Source: Muribaculaceae bacterium Isolate-036 (Harlan) (GTDB taxonomy: Bacteria; Bacteroidota; Bacteroidia; Bacteroidales; Muribaculaceae). From it: a DNA stretch of 64,000 bases. The translations under genes were made by a program, and so were the position numbers. The stretch covers positions 1 through 64,000 of the forward strand of contig RIAY01000004.1 of NCBI GenBank assembly GCA_003833075.1. Reading direction: 5' to 3'. Shown here piece after piece: positions 53,791-61,950 of this stretch. The notes beneath the pieces were generated by a model that was given only the letters and a program-made list of their open reading frames with translations, did not search any database and had not been told where the DNA came from. Position 1 is the first letter of the stretch, and each line of letters begins with the position of its first letter.

Positions 53791-54705
53791 TTAGCGGATG
53801 ATCTTCTTGCAAGTTTTCACAGAGCCGTCGCTCATTGTTTTCTTCTCGATTACGAGCGAACCTTTTGCAGGATTGGAAAGAACAGTGCCGTCGATGCCGA
53901 AATATGTCACTGATTCTACAGAAGCTGAAGAAATCTCTTCAACGCCGCTTCCGTCGGGGAATGCCTGAAGAAGTCTGAGCTGAAAATCAGCCATCACGTC
54001 AAGTGCATGAGAGCCAAGGAACTGTACATAATATGTTCCGGCGTTTCTTGCATCAACTTCTGCAGTGCATTTCTGGAGTTCGGCGAAGTCGTTTGCCGTT
54101 TTGGGAAGAATGAAAAGTTTGCCTTCTCCTTCTCCCGGCAAACCGATCTGAGACACGGCGAGATCCTCATCGCTTACATTAAGATTCCATTTGATTCCTT
54201 CCGGACCTCTCTTGTCGGAGAAAGCCACCATTACGGCAGCCTCGTTGCCGTTTGTCTTGAGATATGATTTGTCGGAATCCGCGCTGCAGTTGCTCCATTC
54301 TCCGGCGAGCATTGAAAACTCGTAGATTCCCGGAGTGGTTATCTCCACGGGATAAACATACCAGCAGGAGTGGATCGAACCGTTGTCCCAGCGGATGAAA
54401 GCTACATTACCGTTATATGTGTTGCCTTCATATTTGACAGCCGCGCCCTTGTTCTCCCAGCGCACATTGTTTCCGCCCGGACCGCTTGCATCCCATGTCA
54501 TCTGTTCCGGATCACTCACCGTTATTTCTTCGTTGATCTCATCGTAAGTAAAGGGGAATTTCCAGCATTCCCATCCGTTCTGTGCCATGGCACCCTTGTC
54601 GCCTGTCGCGCCCTTGTTCGCGTTCTCCATGAGATTGGGGTTCTGAGCCATTACCGAGGAACTCATAAGAAATGCGCCTCCAAGAAGCAAAGTAGAAATT
54701 TTCAT
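53791..54705 (-). CDS. Secreted hypothetical protein with Bacteroidales C-terminal tail
   Basis: 304 residues. A signal peptide (MKISTLLLGGAFLMSSSVMA) is followed by a beta-rich body (FPFTYDEINEEITVSD, GIYEFSMLAGEWSNC) that may be a carbohydrate-binding module, and a C-terminal tail YFGIDGTVLSNPAKGSLVIEK...KKIIR that matches the GH128-like protein downstream. The tail is Bacteroidales sorting-signal-like. I know no enzyme motif. It is probably in one unit with the GH128-like gene, although a hairpin lies between. Confidence 0.7.
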   Translation of the reverse strand: MKISTLLLGGAFLMSSSVMAQNPNLMENANKGATGDKGAMAQNGWECWKFPFTYDEINEEITVSDPEQMTWDASGPGGNNVRWENKGAAVKYEGNTYNGNVAFIRWDNGSIHSCWYVYPVEITTPGIYEFSMLAGEWSNCSADSDKSYLKTNGNEAAVMVAFSDKRGPEGIKWNLNVSDEDLAVSQIGLPGEGEGKLFILPKTANDFAELQKCTAEVDARNAGTYYVQFLGSHALDVMADFQLRLLQAFPDGSGVEEISSASVESVTYFGIDGTVLSNPAKGSLVIEKKTMSDGSVKTCKKIIR

Positions 54706-55289
54706 AAAAGTTGAATTGTTGGTTAATTAATATGGTTAACGTTGTTCTGCTTTTGGCAGAATTTATATGATTCCGATGGTTGTCCGGGATTCTGAGTTCC
54801 TGCCGTGATTGTTTGTCAGTTCAGACATCGGCAAAATTATGACAAAAGAAAATCGGACGTGAGGGGGGAAATGTTCAATCTGTGTAAATGAACGGAATGA
54901 CTGCCATAAATGGGCTTATTTTCAGTGGTTTTGGTGAATGAAGGGTATTTGGACCGACATGGGCGGTTAAAACGTGTTAATAGTTCAAATGAACATTTTG
55001 CCACTCATATTAGAATAATTCATCTATTTCTCCGGTTGATTCCGCATCATAATTTTGCAACACTTATGCAGAGGTATTTTTGATGATGATATAAGGATAT
55101 TAAATTTTAGGTAGAAAAAAAGATTGGCAAGGTCGGGGGCGATGTCATTGCTGCCTTTCCGGCATCAGTGAAAAACTCTCAGACTCAATTCTCCAAAAGA
55201 GAATAAAGAGTATGGATGGAAACATGCATACTCTTTGGAATGAATCAACTTAACCTTAAATAAAACAACAATAACTAACCTTAGTTTAA
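54706..55289. other. Divergent regulatory region between secreted-protein gene and susC
   Basis: 584 bases. A -7-like TAATTTTG lies at 55050-55057 without a good -33, so an activator such as the HTCS encoded downstream is likely. A 10-bp hairpin AAAGAGTATG/CATACTCTTT (55205-55214 with 55227-55236) lies in the presumed long susC leader. No gene seen. Confidence 0.5.
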
Positions 55290-58200
55290 ATGAAAAAATC
55301 AATTTTCCTAATGTGTCTGCTGATAGCGCAATTGTTCGCGCTCAGCACGCACGCCGCTTCGGATCCGCGTTCCATAAAAGGAACTGTGGTTGACACGGAA
55401 GGCGAGCCGTTGATTGGAGCCACTGTGCAGGTGGAGGGAACCTCTGTCGGCGTGAGCACCGATATCGACGGAAACTTCGTGATCCGTGCGGCTGTCGGCC
55501 AGACCCTTCTGGTATCTTATGTGGGTTATTCGCCCAAAAAGGTTAAAGTGACCGATTCTACAGCTGATCTGCGTGTCGAGCTGAGTCTTAATGCAGAGAT
55601 GCTTGAAGATGTGGTAGTAGTCGGTTACGGCGTGATGAAAAAGAAGGACCTTACAGGTGCCATCACTCAGATCGACCCAAATAAGATCGCGGATTCAAAC
55701 CCGCAGACTGTTCAGGACATCCTTCGTGGCGCCGCAGGTCTTCAGGTAGGTTATGATCCCTCAGCGAAGGGTGGCGGTTCGCTTGAACTCCGAGGCAAGA
55801 ACTCTCTCGGAACAGAGTCTTCACCGCTTATCATTCTTGACGGAATGCAGTTCTACGGCGAGCTTTCGGAAATCAATCCTGACGACATCAAGCAGATTGA
55901 CATCCTCAAAGACTCCTCTTCAGCCGCAATCTACGGTGCCAAGGCTGCCAACGGTGTCATCATCGTGACAACCAAGAGCGGCAGCAACACCGGCAAACCA
56001 TCTGTGACATTCAGTGCCAACTGGGGCATCAACACCCGCAGCTCATATCGTAAATATTACGATGCAGACGGCTATCTGAACTACCGTTCCGACTGGTACA
56101 AGCGCGACACATACGGCGTCGACGCCAACGGCAACTATGTCGCTTATCAGTCAGGTCAGACAAATCCCGGTTATTACGACTATCCTTCTGAGGCAAACCT
56201 TGCGAAATACGGCATCACTCTCGACCAGTGGATGGGATATTCGTCAAACGCAGCCGATGAGTCTCCCCGCAGTGTTTTCGGACGCCGTATCGGTCTTGAC
56301 GAAGAAGCACTCGTATTCGAGAACTTCCTTAACAACGAGACTTTCGATTGGTATAACTACGCGTTCCGCACAGGTCTGAATCAGGATTACAACATCGGAC
56401 TTTCCGGCGGAACAGAGAAGATGAACTATTACATGTCGGTAGGCTACATGAAGAACCAGGGTGTGGTGAAAGGCAACGACTACAACACACTCCGAGCTTC
56501 GATGCGACTCAGTGCGAACGTGACCAAATGGCTCCAGATCGGTGCCAACGTCAACTTCCAGCACCGCAGCGACGGCGACAAGGCTCTTTCATACAGCGAT
56601 GACCTCCAAAAACCCAACATCATGAAGTTCTCCCCCTACGCATCGATGTATGACAAGCAGACAGGCGAGCTTCTTCAGTTCCCTATGGGCGGAACAAACC
56701 GTTTCCAGCCTTTCCAGAACCAGTTCTTCTATCAGAACTACGAGGAACTTGAGAAAGGTTATATGGTTCTCAACTCCAAATTCTTCGCGAAAGTGACATT
56801 GCCGTTCGGAATCACCTATCAGTTCAATGTGTCACCCCGCTATCAATATTTCTGGGACCGTTATTTCATGAGTGCAGATCTTCCTGAATCCGCCAAGAAA
56901 GACAGAGGAGTAAACCGCGAATGGGGCAAGCGTTTTGACTGGTCTCTCAACAACACGATCAACTGGGATTATACATTCAATGATGTGCACCACGTGATGG
57001 TGACTCTCGCTCAGGAGGCTGAAGACCGCAGATACTGGAGTGACCGCATTGAAGCCAGAGGTTTCGACCCTACTGACGCACTTGGCTTCCACAACACCCA
57101 GAATGCGACAAAAGAACTCTCCAATTTCAGAACCAACGACACTCATGAGAGTGCTGATGCGCTTCTTGCACGTGTGTTTTATGGATACGACAACCGCTAC
57201 ATGCTGACTGCATCGGTTCGTCGCGACGGCTATTCTGCATTCGGTCAGAACTATCCTCACGCCACATTCCCCTCTCTGGCTGTTGCATGGAACTTTGCCA
57301 ATGAGAAATTCATGGCACCCATCTCAGATATATGGAGCACAGGTAAGCTTCGTCTGTCATGGGGTAAGAACGGTAACCGCGATCTGGGCAATCCGTATAT
57401 AGCTCTTGCAAACCTCGGTTCCGGACAAGGCAAGACAATGAATTACCTTGGTCCTGACGGTGAAGTCATATCAGACCTCAAATATCTCACCATGAGCCGT
57501 ATGGCGAATCCGGATCTTCGTTGGGAAAAGACAGAATCGTTCAACGTCGGTCTTGATCTCGGTTTCTTCAACAACCGTCTTAACCTGAGCGCCGACTGGT
57601 ATTACAAGAAGACCAACGACATGATCATGAATATGGCTCTTCCCGGTTTCTCCGGTTTCACAGAGGTTGCGACAAACATCGGACGAGTGGACAACACTGG
57701 TTTCGAGCTTTCTCTGAACACGCTCAATATCGCCAACAATGTCCTCGAATGGAACACCAACGTCACATTCTCATACAACAAGAACAAGATCCGTCATATC
57801 GACTATCAGATGGAGAACGTTCTTGACGAGAACGGCAACATCATCGGTCAGAAAGAGATTGACCAGCCCAGCAAGGGATGGTTTGTAGGTCAGCCTATAG
57901 GTGTGATATGGGATTACAAGGTAGATGGAATCTGGCAGGCAGACCAGGCTGAAGAAGCAGCCAAAGTAGGTCAGAAACCAGGTGACTACCGTGTGCAGAA
58001 CTATTACACCGGCGATGATATCGTTGATCCTGTCACAGGCGAGCGCACTCCGGTATATAACGACAAGGACAAACAATTCCTTGGACAGACCACGCCTCCC
58101 GTATATCTCAGCATGCGCAATGACTTCACACTCTGGAAAGACTTCACAATAAGCTTCACATTCTATTCGAAGCTCGGACACAAATCCAGAAGCTGGTCGT

Positions 58201-58562
58201 ATGCAAACGGCGACAATGCATCAGACATAATAGTGCACGGTCTCAACACTTATGAGAAAGAATACTGGACACCTGAGACACCGAGCGACTATTTCGCACG
58301 CCTTAACGCACGCGGTCCCAACGGAGCGACAAGCGTTCCCCGCGTCATCAACCGCAACTTCCTGCGTCTTTCCGATCTGACGTTCGGCTACACGCTCCCA
58401 CGCAAATGGACACAGAAAGCTTATATGGAAAAAGTGCGCGTATCGTTCGGCATCAAGAACCTCTTCACCATCAATCCTCCGAAATGGAGCTACGGTGATC
58501 CCGAGGATGGCAACGGACTTGGCACAAGGCTCTTCAATTTCGGTATCAACGTAACTTTCTAA
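55290..58562 (+). CDS. susC: SusC-like TonB-dependent glycan transporter
   Basis: A 1090-residue outer-membrane transporter. Signal peptide (MKKSIFLMCLLIAQLFALSTHA), CarboxypepD_reg-like domain (IKGTVVDTEGEPLIGATVQV through VSYVGY), plug domain with VVVGYGVMKKKDLTGAI (TonB-box-like region) and LRGKNSLG, then a 22-strand barrel ending in FNFGINVTF. It imports oligosaccharides captured by the lipoprotein encoded 22 bases downstream. Start of the polysaccharide utilisation operon. Confidence 0.95.
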   Translation: MKKSIFLMCLLIAQLFALSTHAASDPRSIKGTVVDTEGEPLIGATVQVEGTSVGVSTDIDGNFVIRAAVGQTLLVSYVGYSPKKVKVTDSTADLRVELSLNAEMLEDVVVVGYGVMKKKDLTGAITQIDPNKIADSNPQTVQDILRGAAGLQVGYDPSAKGGGSLELRGKNSLGTESSPLIILDGMQFYGELSEINPDDIKQIDILKDSSSAAIYGAKAANGVIIVTTKSGSNTGKPSVTFSANWGINTRSSYRKYYDADGYLNYRSDWYKRDTYGVDANGNYVAYQSGQTNPGYYDYPSEANLAKYGITLDQWMGYSSNAADESPRSVFGRRIGLDEEALVFENFLNNETFDWYNYAFRTGLNQDYNIGLSGGTEKMNYYMSVGYMKNQGVVKGNDYNTLRASMRLSANVTKWLQIGANVNFQHRSDGDKALSYSDDLQKPNIMKFSPYASMYDKQTGELLQFPMGGTNRFQPFQNQFFYQNYEELEKGYMVLNSKFFAKVTLPFGITYQFNVSPRYQYFWDRYFMSADLPESAKKDRGVNREWGKRFDWSLNNTINWDYTFNDVHHVMVTLAQEAEDRRYWSDRIEARGFDPTDALGFHNTQNATKELSNFRTNDTHESADALLARVFYGYDNRYMLTASVRRDGYSAFGQNYPHATFPSLAVAWNFANEKFMAPISDIWSTGKLRLSWGKNGNRDLGNPYIALANLGSGQGKTMNYLGPDGEVISDLKYLTMSRMANPDLRWEKTESFNVGLDLGFFNNRLNLSADWYYKKTNDMIMNMALPGFSGFTEVATNIGRVDNTGFELSLNTLNIANNVLEWNTNVTFSYNKNKIRHIDYQMENVLDENGNIIGQKEIDQPSKGWFVGQPIGVIWDYKVDGIWQADQAEEAAKVGQKPGDYRVQNYYTGDDIVDPVTGERTPVYNDKDKQFLGQTTPPVYLSMRNDFTLWKDFTISFTFYSKLGHKSRSWSYANGDNASDIIVHGLNTYEKEYWTPETPSDYFARLNARGPNGATSVPRVINRNFLRLSDLTFGYTLPRKWTQKAYMEKVRVSFGIKNLFTINPPKWSYGDPEDGNGLGTRLFNFGINVTF

Positions 58563-58584
58563 ACAAGATCTAATAACTACAGAA

Positions 58585-60621
58585 ATGAAAACATCATATA
58601 GCAGAATTTGCAGATGGGCCGCTCCGGCTCTTATGGTAGCCGTGATGGCAAGCTGCTCCGACGACTTCCTGAAGCCAGACCCTATGTCGGAGTTTGAACC
58701 GGGAGCCACCTTCGGCACCGAATCCGGCATTCAGGCGGCAATGGCTATGGCAGACCGTCATCTGGGCCGTATGTTTATCGACCTCGGCAACACCAACTCA
58801 ATGGGTATGCTCAGCGACCTGTTGTATTCAGAAACAACAGTGGCTGCAAAAACAGACATGGGTTCGGCAAACATCCGTGCCAATTTCGCCGATAATGTGA
58901 CTCCCTCCTCATGGATGGAGACCGGCAACAATTGCGGCGCGGAAATCGGCTGGGTCTGGAACGACATGTGGGATCATGTGAAATATGCCAACACTATCCT
59001 TGACTATGTGGACGGAGTGGAGACTCTATCCCAGGATGTCAAGAATGAATACAAAGGACGTGCGTTATTCCACCGTTCATGGGCTTTCTACAACCTTACT
59101 TTCTGGTATGGCAACATACCTTTGGTAACCACACTTCCGACAGGTCCGAAGAAAAATTATATCTCCTGTCCGCAGAGCGAGGTTGTAAAGATAATTGTGG
59201 AAGACCTAAAGCAGGCTGTGGAATGGGTTCCTTCTCAGAATGAAATGAACCAGTGGGGTTCAATCAACAAGGAGGCATGCCGTCATCTCTACATCAAGGC
59301 TCTTCTCGCCGACGGTCAGTTCCGCGAGGCTGAGAATCAGGCAACAATCCTGATCGAACAAAGCGGACGCTCACTCATGCGCTCCACATTCGGAAAGGAT
59401 ATCAAGCCCGGTGAGGCAAAGACCTGGAAGATAGAGCGCAATGTCATCTGGGATCTTCATCGTCCTGAAAACAAGATCTTGGCGGCAAACACGGAGTATA
59501 TCCTCGGTTTCGTGAATGTTTCCGAACAGGCTTTCCAGAAACTCGTATGGGCACGCACTCTGCTCCCTCATTATCGCGGTAACATACTTACTGCGGATGG
59601 CGCTCCCGGAAACGGACTCCTGTATCTTGCCAGAAGTGACGGCAAATATAATGTGGAGACCGACTGGCTGCGTGCAACCGGTCGCGGCATCGGCGTGACA
59701 CGTCCCACTGACTGGGCTCAGCGCACACTCTGGGTATATCCCGGTTTTGATGACAACAAAGAGGACCATCAGGATCTCCGCCATAACCCTGCTGTCGGAA
59801 ACTGGATGCGTATGGAAGATATGACATATGACAACCCCGCTACTAAATATTACAAACAGAATCTGATGCTTTACGCTCCAGAGGATGTGGTAAGCAAGAG
59901 CGGAAAGTTAATACGCGAAAAAGGACAGCTCCTTTGCACCGACACAATCCGCAGCTGGTTCGACTTCCCTTATTATAAGGTCTATATGCTTGATGCCGAG
60001 AAAGAAGCAAGTCTTGGATCCAACGATTTCCAGGGTGCCACATTGGGTTCCAACGGTAACTGCTACATCTTCCGTCTCGCAGAGACTTATCTTCTCCGTG
60101 CGGAGGCAAGGCTTTATCAGGGTAATGCAGGCGGCGCCGCTGCCGATGTGAATGAGGTCCGCAAGCGTGCCAATGCCAAATACATGTATCCTACCGTCAA
60201 TATCGGAGACATCATGAACGAGCGCGCCCGCGAGCTTTATATGGAGGAATTCCGTAAAGCCGAGCTTGGTCGCGTGTCGATGATTCTCGCCAACACCGGT
60301 ATACCAGACGAATGGGGCAACGTATATGACAAAGAAACCTGGAACAAGCAGAACGGCACAGACCGCACCGGCGGAAGCTATTGGTATCAGCGTCTTATGC
60401 ACTATTCATTCTATAATTCACCTGATGTTCCGTTCAAATCGGGTGGCATAGAGATAACATACAAGATGGATAAGCACAACCTCTACTGGCCTATACCGCA
60501 CTTTGCGGAGACAGCCAACAGCGAGGCGAAGCTTTGGCAGAATTTCGGCTACGACGGCTATGACCCCAACTGCAGGATGTGGGCGACATGGCAGGAGGCA
60601 GACGAAGATGCACGAAAATAA
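58585..60621 (+). CDS. susD: SusD-like glycan-binding lipoprotein
   Basis: 678 residues. A lipoprotein signal ending VMASC, with the acylated Cys at about residue 24 followed by SDDF, typical of surface lipoproteins. A TPR-like helical SusD core is present, with AEVDEVR-like AAADVNEVRKRANAKY and NERARELYMEEFRKAELGR near 520-570. It caps the SusC barrel and binds glycan. Longer than the average SusD (about 550 residues). A terminator follows. Confidence 0.93.
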   Translation: MKTSYSRICRWAAPALMVAVMASCSDDFLKPDPMSEFEPGATFGTESGIQAAMAMADRHLGRMFIDLGNTNSMGMLSDLLYSETTVAAKTDMGSANIRANFADNVTPSSWMETGNNCGAEIGWVWNDMWDHVKYANTILDYVDGVETLSQDVKNEYKGRALFHRSWAFYNLTFWYGNIPLVTTLPTGPKKNYISCPQSEVVKIIVEDLKQAVEWVPSQNEMNQWGSINKEACRHLYIKALLADGQFREAENQATILIEQSGRSLMRSTFGKDIKPGEAKTWKIERNVIWDLHRPENKILAANTEYILGFVNVSEQAFQKLVWARTLLPHYRGNILTADGAPGNGLLYLARSDGKYNVETDWLRATGRGIGVTRPTDWAQRTLWVYPGFDDNKEDHQDLRHNPAVGNWMRMEDMTYDNPATKYYKQNLMLYAPEDVVSKSGKLIREKGQLLCTDTIRSWFDFPYYKVYMLDAEKEASLGSNDFQGATLGSNGNCYIFRLAETYLLRAEARLYQGNAGGAAADVNEVRKRANAKYMYPTVNIGDIMNERARELYMEEFRKAELGRVSMILANTGIPDEWGNVYDKETWNKQNGTDRTGGSYWYQRLMHYSFYNSPDVPFKSGGIEITYKMDKHNLYWPIPHFAETANSEAKLWQNFGYDGYDPNCRMWATWQEADEDARK

Positions 60622-60646
60622 GGTACGTATAAAGTAAATCAAGTGA

Positions 60647-60677
60647 GGGGGAAGGGACGACACCCTTCCCCCTTTTT
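60647..60677 (+). terminator. Terminator after susD
   Basis: GGGGGAAGGG (60647-60656) pairs with CCCTTCCCCC (60663-60672), followed by TTTTT. Confidence 0.88.
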
Positions 60678-60738
60678 ACTAAAACCAAGGTTCGGGGATT
60701 GTAACATAAAGTGATTTATTCAACTATCGGATAAGGTA

Positions 60739-61872
60739 ATGAAGATTGTTTTCAGAAATATACTGGCTGCCGTTGCCGCAGGGATTCTGCTGACAGGTCA
60801 GTCAATGGCGGCAGAGAGCGATGAATGCGGAAAAATCCGCCCGGGGGAGATATGGAAGGATGTAAAAGGAGACACAATAAACGCCCACGGCGGGTGTGTG
60901 ATATTCGCCGAGGGTAAATATTACTGGTATGGCGAGCATCGCGCTGCGGTGCGGTCATTGCCGCAGGAGGGGGTGACAGTCTATTCTTCTCCTGACCTTA
61001 CAACATGGACATACGAAGGTCTTGCCCTCAGGGCCACTGAGGAAAAGGGCCACGATATAGAACGCGGATGCATCATAGAGCGTCCGAAAGTGATTTACAA
61101 TGAGAAAACCGGAAAATACGTGATGTGGTTCCATCTCGAGCTGAAAGGGCAGGGATATGGTCCGGCGCGTTGCGCGGCGGCTGTGAGCGACACCCCAGCG
61201 GGACCTTTCCGGTTTGTGAAGTCGGGTCGTGTCAACGCAGGCAGAATGCCGAAGAATCTTTCGAAAAAGAAAGCGTCGAGGCGTGCTGGAGAAAATATGG
61301 AATGGTGGACTCCCGAATGGCGTGCCGAGATAGAGCGCGGAATGTTTGCGGTGAGGGATCTCGAAGGCGGGCAGATGAGTCGGGACATGACACTGTTTGT
61401 GGATGATGACGGAAAAGGATACCACATCTATTCTTCCGAAGACAATCTGACTCTGCATATCGCCGAACTTACCGATGACTATCTCGGTCACACCGGGAAA
61501 TATGTGCGCATATTCCCCGGCGGACATAATGAGGCTCCCGCTATCATGAAACGTGACGGACGCTACTGGATGATAACTTCCGGATGCACCGGATGGGAAC
61601 CCAACGAGGCACGTCTCATGACAGCCGATAGAATAATGGGAGAGTGGAAACAGCTTCCCAATCCTTGCCGGGGGGAGAACGCCGACAAGACTTTTCTGGG
61701 ACAGAGCAACTATATAATGAAACTACCCGGCGAGGACCGTTTCATAGCGATGTTCGACAAATGGGATCCCAAAAGCCTGATGAATTCGCGTTATCTGTGG
61801 CTCCCGGTTTATTTTGACGCAGAGGGTGTTCCTTACGTCAGCTGGAAAAATGAATGGTCCCCTCGTAAATGA
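60739..61872 (+). CDS. Secreted GH43-like glycosidase (exo-beta-1,3-galactanase type)
   Basis: 377 residues with a signal peptide (MKIVFRNILAAVAAGILLTGQSMA). A five-bladed GH43-type propeller: NAHGGCVIFAEGKYYWYGEH, IIERPKVIYNEKTGKYVMWFH, SRDMTLFVDDDGKGYHIYSS and GHNEAPAIMKRDGRYWMITS. The NAHGG start in place of the usual catalytic Asp fits the subfamily of exo-beta-1,3-galactanases that lacks the classical base. The acid is likely Glu in IERPKV. It separates from susD by a terminator and may have its own promoter. Suggests galactan or arabinogalactan side chains as substrate, which differs from the GH128 expectation. Confidence 0.8.
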   Translation: MKIVFRNILAAVAAGILLTGQSMAAESDECGKIRPGEIWKDVKGDTINAHGGCVIFAEGKYYWYGEHRAAVRSLPQEGVTVYSSPDLTTWTYEGLALRATEEKGHDIERGCIIERPKVIYNEKTGKYVMWFHLELKGQGYGPARCAAAVSDTPAGPFRFVKSGRVNAGRMPKNLSKKKASRRAGENMEWWTPEWRAEIERGMFAVRDLEGGQMSRDMTLFVDDDGKGYHIYSSEDNLTLHIAELTDDYLGHTGKYVRIFPGGHNEAPAIMKRDGRYWMITSGCTGWEPNEARLMTADRIMGEWKQLPNPCRGENADKTFLGQSNYIMKLPGEDRFIAMFDKWDPKSLMNSRYLWLPVYFDAEGVPYVSWKNEWSPRK

Positions 61873-61892
61873 GTCGGATTAGGCTGAAAGTC

Positions 61893-61924
61893 TTTTGAAA
61901 GTTGCATCATAAGTGTTATCTTTG
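61893..61924 (+). promoter_or_regulatory. Promoter of the hybrid two-component regulator gene
   Basis: TTTTG (61893-61897) and TATCTTTG (61917-61924), about 20 bases apart, upstream of the ATG at 61951. Confidence 0.6.
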
Positions 61925-61950
61925 TGATGCGGATAACCAAAAACGAAACG

